Positions 1-10,887 of a stretch of DNA of 64,000 bases are shown here, one piece after another; position 1 is the stretch's first letter, and every line of letters starts with the position of its first letter. The position numbers and the translations under genes are program-made. Location: positions 748,001-812,000 of the forward strand of contig NZ_AP023368.1 of assembly GCF_014218355.1 (NCBI RefSeq). The letters are read 5' to 3'. Below the pieces are notes generated by a model, which saw nothing but the letters and a program-made list of their open reading frames with translations, was not told the DNA's origin and made no database searches. This DNA is from Anaerocolumna chitinilytica (GTDB lineage: Bacteria; Bacillota; Clostridia; Lachnospirales; Lachnospiraceae).

Positions 1-2
1 TA

Positions 3-644
3 AAGAAATCCCAATATATGGATGATGTTAAAGACAAAAGAGATTTACGCTATGGAGAAATAATTCCGGTTTTTTGTAAAGGTGCAAAGCTGTATGTAGA
101 AGTCTATAATACCATGGGCTCTAATGAGTTGCCTCAGGAACTGTGGGATAAGCTGGATGCTGATGAAATGGCAAAAACATATGGTGCAAAGAAAGTAATA
201 TTAAATGGTCCGAGATATTGGGTGTTAAATGAAATCGTTGGTGCGGGTCAAACTGCTGAAGGGAAAGTGGCTGATTTCGGAGGAATCGAGATGACTCAAC
301 GTGCTGTTCTGCATTCGAATATATTCAGCGGTACAGTCGGTGGTAAGACATATAAAGAAAATGTTGTAAACCGATCGACAACATATGAATACTGGAAAGG
401 CAACATGGTCTATGAGCTAACAGCTCCGGATGGATCTGTATATAGAATGCAGTCTTATTCACAGCAGATAGATCCAACACTAACAATTGATGATCTTGAA
501 ACTCTTGGATCAAGGCTTAAATTACCTGAAGGGTGGAAGTATAGCGCCAGAATTTTAAAAGAGGATTCGATTTTGAAGGCGAATGGTAAGGCCTTTGTAA
601 TTAATGATGATTTAGGGAGTTCCTATCAAAAAATTAATAATTAA
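3..644 (+). CDS. Unknown protein, 5'-truncated by window edge
   Basis: The reading frame is open to the left edge, so the gene probably begins outside the window; an internal ATG at 18 would give 208 residues, but no ribosome binding site is visible before it. I do not recognise the family. The visible part is a soluble, mixed alpha/beta-looking protein without membrane segments, cysteine motifs or obvious repeats. It contains a central stretch on obtaining a shape like 'ILNGPRYWVLNEI' followed by aromatic-rich segments and a C-terminal half mentioning 'PEGWKY'. It ends 16 bp before the alpha/beta hydrolase gene and is probably cotranscribed with it. No function is assigned. Confidence 0.6.
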   Translation, partial: KKSQYMDDVKDKRDLRYGEIIPVFCKGAKLYVEVYNTMGSNELPQELWDKLDADEMAKTYGAKKVILNGPRYWVLNEIVGAGQTAEGKVADFGGIEMTQRAVLHSNIFSGTVGGKTYKENVVNRSTTYEYWKGNMVYELTAPDGSVYRMQSYSQQIDPTLTIDDLETLGSRLKLPEGWKYSARILKEDSILKANGKAFVINDDLGSSYQKINN

Positions 645-660
645 TAAGGGGGAGGAAAGG

Positions 661-1632
661 TTGAAGAGAATATTGATAATTCTAGTTATTTCTATCGCCC
701 TTGTAGGCAGTTTAAGTTATATTGGGTTTAGCATGTGGGCAAAAGGTAAGCCGAATAAGGAAAATGTTGAAGGAGAAACAGAAAAAATAAATGATATTAC
801 TATAACTCATCATTTTGCCGAGGCAGCAGGATTAAAATGGCATTATATAGAAGCGGGTGATTCTACAAAAGAAACGATTGTCTTTGTTCATGGCGTACCC
901 GATTCATGGTATGGTTGGCTAAATCAAATTTTGGCTCTGGCGGATGATTATCATGTTATAGCAATAGATATGAAAGGGTTTGGACAATCAGATAAAAAAA
1001 TAGATGGAATGAATACAGAAGCAGAGATAGCACAACAAACAGCAAAACTGTTTGACGTGATTGGTATTAAATCATATTACCTAGTCGGTCATGATTGGGG
1101 AACTGCAATAACCGATGTAATTGCAGCCACAAACACAGAGAAAGTGCTAAAATATGTTCGCATTGAGGGTGCCGGATTAGAAGTGGATTTAGGTAGAACC
1201 AAGCAATTGGTTAAACTTAGAGATCCGAAGGAAGGGGTGAAATTATTAAGTAAAGCACGGCTTTTAGTTCAAAAAGCATATAGCAAGCTAACAGTACAGG
1301 AAGTACCCAAGGAAGCTATTGATCATGCCATTGGTGAATTCAGCAGGAAAGGAACTGCTGGAGCAGTTCAACAGTACTATATTGGGCTTGATATCAGTGA
1401 AGAGAATATTGATGAAATTATCCAAAATAAAAAGGAAAATTTTGCGAAGATGACAATGCCGGTTCTATTATTGCAGGCTGAGAGTGACCCGCTTCAACCT
1501 ATAGACTCTTTAAAAGGTTTAAATGAAGCCTTTCCTGATGCAAAATTGCAAATCGTAAAGGGGGCAGGACATTTCCCCCAGCAAGAATGTCCGGATGTAG
1601 TTACTAATGCAATTGTAAGCTTTATTGAGTAA
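661..1632 (+). CDS. Alpha/beta hydrolase, epoxide hydrolase/haloalkane dehalogenase-like, membrane anchored
   Basis: A 323-residue alpha/beta-hydrolase-fold enzyme. Residues 1-26 form a hydrophobic N-terminal anchor or uncleaved signal, placing the enzyme outside the membrane. The oxyanion motif HGVPDSW lies at about 77-83. The nucleophile elbow is GHDWG with Asp145 instead of Ser, which is the pattern of epoxide hydrolases and haloalkane dehalogenases (ester intermediate on Asp). A late SDPLQP segment and GAGHFPQQE supply the remaining acid and the catalytic His near residue 304. The TTG start at 661 is chosen because a GGGGGAGG ribosome binding site precedes it by about 6 nt. The substrate cannot be told from sequence; an ordinary esterase is less likely because of the Asp nucleophile. 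Confidence 0.85.
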   Translation: MKRILIILVISIALVGSLSYIGFSMWAKGKPNKENVEGETEKINDITITHHFAEAAGLKWHYIEAGDSTKETIVFVHGVPDSWYGWLNQILALADDYHVIAIDMKGFGQSDKKIDGMNTEAEIAQQTAKLFDVIGIKSYYLVGHDWGTAITDVIAATNTEKVLKYVRIEGAGLEVDLGRTKQLVKLRDPKEGVKLLSKARLLVQKAYSKLTVQEVPKEAIDHAIGEFSRKGTAGAVQQYYIGLDISEENIDEIIQNKKENFAKMTMPVLLLQAESDPLQPIDSLKGLNEAFPDAKLQIVKGAGHFPQQECPDVVTNAIVSFIE

Positions 1633-1795
1633 GAATAAAGAATAAAGTTTAACTGGATTTTGTATCGCATGTATCCGTTTATTCGAGTTGTACCATTTTT
1701 GTAGCTTTTAAAAGAAATCAGGTTTATTATCATCATAGAAAAAGAGCATGGAAAACAAAACGGCTTTCTTATTCCTCCTCGTAATGACAGCAGAG

Positions 1796-1849
1796 GGGCT
1801 CAGTATGCTGAAGACAACTATTTTTGTTCGTTTTCAGCATACTGAGCCC
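1796..1849. repeat. Perfect 17-bp inverted repeat between convergent genes
   Basis: In the 309-bp gap between the hydrolase and beta-galactosidase genes, bases 1796-1812 (GGGCTCAGTATGCTGAA) are exactly complementary to 1833-1849. Three more inner pairs, one of them G-U in RNA, extend the stem to 20 bp around a T-rich loop. It could act as a bidirectional terminator or processing hairpin between converging transcripts, but no T-run follows either arm. The remainder of the gap shows no gene-like reading frame. Confidence 0.7.
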
Positions 1850-1941
1850 GTGATGTTGTAACTTATAACTTATGTCTGATGGGAGTCTCTTATCCTTTTA
1901 TTAAAAGCATCAAGTGATTGTACGACACTCAATAAATAACC

Positions 1942-5125
<3,184 letters not shown>

Positions 5126-5947
5126 ATGAGTTATTCGATTTATCCAATAAAGCCTCCCAACTGTGATTTACCGGTTTATGTTTCAGGAATAGGTTACGAG
5201 GATAATCAACCCCATGTCATGAGAAAAGAAGGGTTTCCATTACCTCATATATTTCTTTGCATAAGCGGGACGGGAATTTTAAAGGTTAACGAAATAGAAT
5301 ATAAGATAGAAAAAGGAACTATGTTCTATTTAGCCCCGAATATACCTCATGAATATTACGGAATCACGGATAGATGGGAAGTTGAATGGATTACCTTTAA
5401 CGGAAATAATCTGGGTCCGATACTAAAAGAATTAAATCTAGACTGCACGAAAGTTATTAAGCTTAGCAGCATTGATAAAATGGAGTCTTATTATAAAAAA
5501 ATTATGATCTCTCTAAAAGCCAGTGATAATCAAGGAAGAGTTATTTCTTCTGGTATTTTGTATACAATGTTGGTGGAATTTTATACTTTCCTACATAAAA
5601 CAATGGAATATGAAAATTCAGAAGGAAACAGAGCTATTACCATAATGAAAGATTATATTGATCTTCATTACAATGAGACTATAACATTGGAAGAGCTTTC
5701 AGACCAGATACATGCAACGCCTCAATATTTATGTAGAATTTTCAAAAGATATTTGAATGTACGCCCCTTTCAATATATAGCAGTAAAAAGAATACAGCAC
5801 GCTAAAATATTATTATCAGATAGTGATTTATCTATCAATGATATCGCTCATCGTGTTGGATATAATGACTGCAGTTATTTTTGCTCAATTTTTAAAAAAT
5901 ATGAAATGATATCTCCATCTGAATTTAGAGGATTAAGATTAAGGTAA
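5126..5947 (+). CDS. AraC-family transcriptional regulator
   Basis: A 273-residue sugar-responsive regulator. The N-terminal half is a cupin-like ligand domain containing PLPHIFLCISGTG and a LAPNIPHEYYG block. The C-terminal 100 residues carry two helix-turn-helix motifs: LEELSDQIHATPQYLCRIFKR and the family signature around INDIAHRVGYNDCSYFCSIFKK. The ATG at 5126 is chosen because AGGAGG lies 6-8 nt upstream; the frame is open further upstream but would overlap the divergent lacZ region. Its position back-to-back with the beta-galactosidase gene suggests it activates or represses that gene in response to a galactoside. This link is inferred from layout only. Confidence 0.9.
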   Translation: MSYSIYPIKPPNCDLPVYVSGIGYEDNQPHVMRKEGFPLPHIFLCISGTGILKVNEIEYKIEKGTMFYLAPNIPHEYYGITDRWEVEWITFNGNNLGPILKELNLDCTKVIKLSSIDKMESYYKKIMISLKASDNQGRVISSGILYTMLVEFYTFLHKTMEYENSEGNRAITIMKDYIDLHYNETITLEELSDQIHATPQYLCRIFKRYLNVRPFQYIAVKRIQHAKILLSDSDLSINDIAHRVGYNDCSYFCSIFKKYEMISPSEFRGLRLR

Positions 5948-6068
5948 ATAAGTGAACATCTATCAATTGAAAGCTCTATAGGATTGGAATCGTTTTATTT
6001 GAAAGAAAATCTTTTTCCAGGCAACATTCAAATAAATATATGAATTTTATACATACTCACTAATAAAC

Positions 6069-6156
6069 TAGCTATTAAAGCTAAAATATATTATAATTGC
6101 ACTAGAAATTTAAAATGACGGAATGAAAATAGTAGCTTTTAAATCCATTAAAGCTA
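6069..6156 (+). promoter_or_regulatory. Promoter region with repeated ATTAAAGCTA palindromic motifs
   Basis: In the 263-bp gap before the first sensor kinase, a -10-like TATAAT occurs at 6092-6097. It is flanked by two related inverted motifs, TAGCTATTAAAGCTA (6069-6083) and TAGCTTTTAAATCCATTAAAGCTA (6133-6156), which share ATTAAAGCTA. These could be operators for autoregulation of the two-component system; no good -35 box is seen. Confidence 0.35.
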
Positions 6157-6210
6157 TACAAGATAGAGTTTAGTTGTTACAGGTGTATTTTACGGGAAGG
6201 TAGTGGAGTT

Positions 6211-7560
6211 GTGGAAGAGTCGTTACAATATTTTTATAACAAATTTTTTGATGCGGCTTGGGTTATACAGCTTGTAGTGCTAGCACTGTCCTGGGTATTC
6301 CTTTGCAATGGCGGCGTGTGGAAAAAAGAGATCAGGTTCAGAGTTTGTCTGGAGTTTCTGATTCTGTTGGCTGTGCTGATGGGGTGTAATGTGGGATTTT
6401 TTATGCCCAGACATGCTTTCATTATTATTTGGAATGTTGTCCATGGAATCGTATCAGCTATCTATTTACGTATTTGTTCCAAGTTTAATAGCAAGGCCAA
6501 AATCGTAATGTGGTGTTCTATGTACGCCAGTATAATATGTCTGAGTGCCATTGCCGGGCAAATCAGTTTTTTAACAGGAGAATTCCTATCGAAAGGTTTG
6601 GCAGAGGGAGTTATTCGCTGTATTATTTACCTTTTTATAATACCCGTAGCCTTTTATCTAAGGGCATTCAATTTTGATGAGTATGAGGACATGCCCAACA
6701 GCGGTCTGGCACTGATCCTTTTGAGTGATTTTAGTATCCTGGTTTTATCCTCCGTAGAAACCATATGGTTTGGTATAGATTATCGAATTGAAATATGTCT
6801 TCTTGCTTCCTACTTCTGCATTTTCATTATAGTCGTCGTGGCGATTTATGCTATGTATGCAATGTGTAAAGAAAAGGCGGATACAATTGCACTTCAGGCA
6901 GAAAAGCAACGACTTTTAAGTGAACGGGAGCTGGCAATTATGACGGAATCAAATCTGGAGGATCTGCGCTGTATTCGCCATGACTTGAAAAATCAATATG
7001 CTTATATGCAGATACTATTAAAAGAAACGCGGTATGAGGAGTTGCAGCATTATTTTCAGCAGGTTGCAGAAAACCTGCCGTTTCAACTAAGTTACATCGA
7101 CTGTGGTAATCAAATCATTAACACCATCCTGAATATAGAGTTAGTAAAAGCAAATAAAGAGCTGATACCTGTGGAGCATCAGCTGTTGGTGCCACCGGTG
7201 CTGCCATTCAGTGAGGATGATTTGTGTGCGATTATTACCAATCTGATGGATAATGCCATTGAAGAGTGTCGGCGTTTGCGTTTGGAGGGAAATGAAAACA
7301 CCGGAATACGAATAGAGATTTACCCGCAAAAGAGTTATCTATACATCATGTGCCGCAATACCACAAGCAGGAAACAACTGAATCACTGGCGAAGCGGTTT
7401 AAGGACAACGAAAAAGGATGAGCTGCTCCATGGCTTTGGCACCAGAATTGTGGTCAGGCTTGCTGAAAAATACAATGGTTGTGCAGAGTATAGCTTGAAA
7501 GATGGACAATTTATAGCGAAAGTTCTGCTGGATCTGATGAACGAGGAGGGAAATTTGTGA
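6211..7560 (+). CDS. AgrC-like GHKL sensor histidine kinase
   Basis: A 449-residue membrane sensor kinase. The first roughly 220 residues contain about six hydrophobic segments, followed by a short coiled-coil region and the phosphoacceptor box CIRHDLKNQ (His257). The ATPase part has the N box NLMDNAIEE (about 344) and the G box HGFGTRIV (about 408) of the HPK10/GHKL type that usually partners LytTR regulators. The GTG at 6211 is preceded by a GGGAAGG-containing leader. The gene overlaps the following regulator by a GTGA junction, so translation is coupled. No agrB/agrD-like peptide gene is visible nearby, so the signal is unknown. Confidence 0.9.
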   Translation: MEESLQYFYNKFFDAAWVIQLVVLALSWVFLCNGGVWKKEIRFRVCLEFLILLAVLMGCNVGFFMPRHAFIIIWNVVHGIVSAIYLRICSKFNSKAKIVMWCSMYASIICLSAIAGQISFLTGEFLSKGLAEGVIRCIIYLFIIPVAFYLRAFNFDEYEDMPNSGLALILLSDFSILVLSSVETIWFGIDYRIEICLLASYFCIFIIVVVAIYAMYAMCKEKADTIALQAEKQRLLSERELAIMTESNLEDLRCIRHDLKNQYAYMQILLKETRYEELQHYFQQVAENLPFQLSYIDCGNQIINTILNIELVKANKELIPVEHQLLVPPVLPFSEDDLCAIITNLMDNAIEECRRLRLEGNENTGIRIEIYPQKSYLYIMCRNTTSRKQLNHWRSGLRTTKKDELLHGFGTRIVVRLAEKYNGCAEYSLKDGQFIAKVLLDLMNEEGNL

Positions 7561-8273
7561 TAAAAATAGCCTTATGTGATGATGATAAAAAAGCGCTGCC
7601 GATTATTGCCGGAGCGGCAGAATCCACTTTTCGTGCACAGAGAATCCACACGGAATTACAATGTTTTCTGAATGGAGAAGAGCTACTTAAAGCCATGGAA
7701 CATACGCACTTTCAGATCGTACTACTGGACATTGATATGCCTGGATTAGATGGAATTGAAGTGGGTAAGCGAATCAGAGAGGGTAATAATAACACCTGTA
7801 TTATTTATGTCTCGGAATGTGAGAACCGTGTTTTTGAATCTTTTGCAGTCCAGCCCTTAGGCTTTGTAAGAAAGAGCAATTTCCTCAACGATATTGCCGC
7901 TGTAGTACAGTTATACATCAAAAACTGTATGCAAGACCAGAATGTTGAATATATCAAGTTTTCCACCCGTAACAGTATTTTAACATTAAAAAGTAATCAG
8001 ATCCGTTATATTGAAGGGAGCAGAAACTATCAGAAGATTTTTCTGACCGGACAGCAGGAGCCTATGGAGATTAAAATGACTATGGAAAAATTAGAATATC
8101 TTACGGAGCCACATGGTTTTATAAGGATTCACAAAGGATATCTGGTCAACTATCTATATATCCAGCGGATCCAAACGAATCATCTGATACTGCAGGATGG
8201 CATTACTCTTCCAATTGGTCGTAGTAAGATGGGAGAGGTGAAAAGCAAATTTATTTCAATGCTTGGAAACTAA
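7557..8273 (+). CDS. LytTR-family response regulator (first pair)
   Basis: A 238-residue AgrA/LytR-type regulator. The receiver domain starts with IALCDDDKK, has the phospho-acceptor Asp near residue 58 in VLLDIDMPGLDG, and has a conserved-Lys equivalent in GFVRKSNF. Residues 130-235 form a LytTR DNA-binding domain with the typical FIRIHKGYLVNYLYIQRI and LPIGRSKM blocks. The GTG start overlaps the kinase stop by 4 bp. It probably binds the paired ACAGTTGGK repeats found upstream of the GH3 genes at 10888 and 13699, alone or competing with the second regulator at 8676. A strong terminator follows at 8352, so this pair forms its own transcript. Confidence 0.92.
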   Translation: MIKIALCDDDKKALPIIAGAAESTFRAQRIHTELQCFLNGEELLKAMEHTHFQIVLLDIDMPGLDGIEVGKRIREGNNNTCIIYVSECENRVFESFAVQPLGFVRKSNFLNDIAAVVQLYIKNCMQDQNVEYIKFSTRNSILTLKSNQIRYIEGSRNYQKIFLTGQQEPMEIKMTMEKLEYLTEPHGFIRIHKGYLVNYLYIQRIQTNHLILQDGITLPIGRSKMGEVKSKFISMLGN

Positions 8274-8351
8274 GGGTATCATAAAAACTACTATAAGCAA
8301 AGCTGTTTTTATTAACAAGGCTGCAAGGTTTATTAATGGATTCATATACTG

Positions 8352-8380
8352 ACTCACCTGTAAAACAGGTGAGTTTTTTT
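8352..8380 (+). terminator. Rho-independent terminator after first two-component system
   Basis: A perfect 9-bp stem ACTCACCTG/CAGGTGAGT with a TAAAA loop is followed by an eight-T run. The 402-bp gap 8274-8675 otherwise holds only a candidate promoter near 8499. Confidence 0.9.
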
Positions 8381-8498
8381 ATATACAAATATAGCTGCTG
8401 TTTGTCCTTGGACGAATGGCAGTTTGTTGTTTTATTATGTAATTCATCTAAATATATAAGATGTATTACTCTGCATTTTGACGAATATCCAGTCGGTA

Positions 8499-8527
8499 TT
8501 GAATGGTTTTTTGTATACATTTATTAT
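8499..8527 (+). promoter_or_regulatory. Candidate sigma-A promoter for second two-component system
   Basis: TTGAAT at 8499-8504 and TATTAT at 8522-8527 are separated by 17 bp, about 150 bp before the regulator start. No LytTR-type repeat is visible here. Confidence 0.4.
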
Positions 8528-8675
8528 AGACAATATCTTAGAACTTACTTTGGAGGAATAACGGATTTAGAAATGCGGACGATGTTATTTAATAAAGCTG
8601 GTTAAGATGGATAGGGAGTGGAACCATTACAACGATGTATATGAGAAATTGCGAGGGATAAAGGAGGCAAGGATT

Positions 8676-9386
8676 ATGATTCGCATTGCAATTGTAGAAG
8701 ACGAGCAGAACTATATTGATCAGTTGACAGGATATATAGAAAGATATGAAAAAGAGGCGGGAGAGGAATTTGGCATTGCAACTTTTCGTGACGGCGATCA
8801 GATAGTAAATGGCTATAATGGCAATTATGAAATTATTCTCATGGACATACAAATGAAATTCATGGATGGAATGTCAGCTGCCGAAGTAATCCGTAAATTG
8901 GACAGCGAAGTGATTATTATGTTCACTACTAATATGGCACATTTTGCAATCCGTGGCTATCAAGTGGATGCACTGGACTATATGGTTAAACCCATAGAAT
9001 ATTTTTCATTCTCACAAAAACTCAATAAGGCAATAGGAAGGTTAAATAATAGAAATCTTCATTATATGGCCGTACCGGTAGAAGATGGAATGCAAAAAAT
9101 GGGAATTGAGAATATAACTTATGTGGAAAGTCAGCGCCATGTCTTGATTTATCACTATAAAGGAAATTGCATAAACTCTCATGGAACAATGACTGAACTT
9201 GAGAAAATGTTGGCACCATATTTTTTCTATCGAAGTAACAAAGGGTATCTTGTGAATCTAAAGTATGTAGAAGGCATAAAAAATGGCTGCTGCATTATTG
9301 GGCGGGAGCAGCTAGTAATAAGCCGTTCGAAACAGAAGCCTTTTATGGAAGCATTGGTCAATTATATGGGTAGGGTGATTAAATGA
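8676..9386 (+). CDS. LytTR-family response regulator (second pair)
   Basis: A 236-residue regulator with a receiver domain (IRIAIVEDEQN at the start, acceptor Asp near 56 in ILMDIQMKFMDG, Lys in YMVKPIEY) and a C-terminal LytTR domain (about 130-230) containing FYRSNKGYLVNLKYVEGI and LVISRSKQ. The ATG at 8676 is used because AAGGAGG lies 9 nt upstream; an upstream in-frame ATG at 8607 has no such site. It overlaps the downstream kinase gene by ATGA. Together with the GH3 genes that begin 1.5 kb downstream, it is the most likely direct activator acting at the 21-bp-spaced repeats. Confidence 0.92.
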   Translation: MIRIAIVEDEQNYIDQLTGYIERYEKEAGEEFGIATFRDGDQIVNGYNGNYEIILMDIQMKFMDGMSAAEVIRKLDSEVIIMFTTNMAHFAIRGYQVDALDYMVKPIEYFSFSQKLNKAIGRLNNRNLHYMAVPVEDGMQKMGIENITYVESQRHVLIYHYKGNCINSHGTMTELEKMLAPYFFYRSNKGYLVNLKYVEGIKNGCCIIGREQLVISRSKQKPFMEALVNYMGRVIK

Positions 9387-10696
9387 ATACAGATTTTCCT
9401 AATATCCCCAGACTGTTTACTGCTATTGCAGAATGCGGAGCATGTATGGTTTATCTATGCATGCTGCAGAAGAGAAAAGGGATTATTTACAATGCATTAA
9501 TTTCAATCATAGTTGTGGTCGCGTCGATTGTCTTTCTTATAAGTACAGGCAATGCAAAAGGTGCTTTATGGATCTTCTATATGATTTGTGCATCTTTAAT
9601 AATGCTTGTATATATCGTTTTAAGTTCAAAAGAGAGAGTCGTAATTAACGTTTATTGCTGGGAAAAGGCATTTTTATTAGCTGAATTTACTGCATCACTG
9701 GAATGGCTGGTTCAAACATATGCGGCACCGGCAATGATGGGACATGACAATATATTTATATATATTTTTATGATAATTTTCTATGGCGTTATCTTTGTAT
9801 TGGCTTATTATGCTGAAAGAAAAGTGATAATACGACAACCGTTACAACAGCTTACATCCAAAGAGATCATGACAGCAGGAATAATGGTGGTGCTTACTTT
9901 TGCTATCAGCAATTTAAGTTTCTTACTAAAAGCTTCAAGGTTCAGCAGTGGGTATCTTCCGGATATTTATTTGATCCGTACATTAGTTGATTCGGCAGGA
10001 ATTTTTATTCTATATGCATATCAAAGCAGAATTAATGAGTTCGTTATTGAAAAAGAAAATGCGGCTATACATACCATGCTGCAGAGACAGTATGAACAAT
10101 ACAGGCACTATCAGGACAGTATGGAAATGATTCATATCCAGTATCATGATCTGAAGCACCAGATAGCAGGCCTGCGTGCAGAAACAGATGCAGAAAAGAG
10201 AAAAGAATGGTTGGATACAATAGAACGGGAACTGGATTCTAACGCACTTGCTTCACGTACAGGAAATGAAACACTGGATGTAATTCTTGGAGTAAAGATT
10301 CATCAGGCAAAAAGAAATGACATTCGTATAACCTGTGTTGCTGACGGCAAGTTGTTAAATTTCATGCATGTTACAGATATTTGCTCCATATTCGGTAATG
10401 CACTTGATAATGCATTAGAAAGCGTTATTTTCCTGCAGGATCCAGAAAAAAGAATGATACATGTGTCGGTTTCTTCTCAGAAGCAGTTTATCTATGTAGG
10501 CATTTCAAATTACTGTGAGGCGAAAATTGACATCTCGGATAACAAGTTCCCTGGAACAACTAAGCCTGACAAGGCAAATCATGGATTTGGTCTTAAAAGT
10601 ATTAAGCGATCAGTGGAAAAATATAGTGGGACATACACAATTGAATTGAAGGGTAACTGGTTTGAGGTTAGAATGCTGTTTCCCAAGCAGAATTAG
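9383..10696 (+). CDS. AgrC-like GHKL sensor histidine kinase (second pair)
   Basis: A 437-residue kinase with about six N-terminal membrane segments (residues 10-215), a connecting helix, the phosphoacceptor box IQYHDLKHQI (His255), the N box FGNALDNALESV and the G box HGFGLKSIKRSV. It is of the same class as the kinase at 6211 but clearly diverged. Here the regulator precedes the kinase, the reverse of the first pair. The ATG overlaps the regulator stop (ATGA). The gene ends 28 bp before a degenerate LytTR half-site, so no room exists for a separate gene before the GH3 lipoprotein. The sensed signal is not evident. Confidence 0.9.
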   Translation: MNTDFPNIPRLFTAIAECGACMVYLCMLQKRKGIIYNALISIIVVVASIVFLISTGNAKGALWIFYMICASLIMLVYIVLSSKERVVINVYCWEKAFLLAEFTASLEWLVQTYAAPAMMGHDNIFIYIFMIIFYGVIFVLAYYAERKVIIRQPLQQLTSKEIMTAGIMVVLTFAISNLSFLLKASRFSSGYLPDIYLIRTLVDSAGIFILYAYQSRINEFVIEKENAAIHTMLQRQYEQYRHYQDSMEMIHIQYHDLKHQIAGLRAETDAEKRKEWLDTIERELDSNALASRTGNETLDVILGVKIHQAKRNDIRITCVADGKLLNFMHVTDICSIFGNALDNALESVIFLQDPEKRMIHVSVSSQKQFIYVGISNYCEAKIDISDNKFPGTTKPDKANHGFGLKSIKRSVEKYSGTYTIELKGNWFEVRMLFPKQN

Positions 10697-10723
10697 AGGG
10701 ATAAAGCATATTATATGATTCCT

Positions 10724-10815
10724 GCAGCGGGTGCAGAAAAAGACAACAGTTGGTACAGAAAAGACAACAGTTGGGGCAGAAAAAACAACAGTTGGGGCAT
10801 ATGGATTTATATAAT
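10724..10815 (+). promoter_or_regulatory. Array of LytTR operator repeats and promoter of GH3 lipoprotein gene
   Basis: Three copies of ACAGTTGGK occur at 10746-10754, 10767-10775 and 10788-10796, each exactly 21 bp apart, with a degenerate GCAGCGGGT copy at 10724. The 9-bp unit with 12-bp spacers fits the published LytTR direct-repeat consensus. A -10-like TATAAT lies at 10810-10815, which puts the last repeat over the -35 position, as expected for an activator that contacts polymerase. Confidence 0.8.
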
Positions 10816-10887
10816 AAATTTCTATGCTACGATATAAACGTCTTTCTGATAACAACTATTCTATAATTTAAATGGAGGAAGGAAAAA

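Noticed and set aside
8336..8605. 89-codon plus-strand frame between the two two-component systems, considered as a signalling peptide precursor
   Set aside because: It starts inside the terminator hairpin, has no ribosome binding site, and lacks AgrD-like features.
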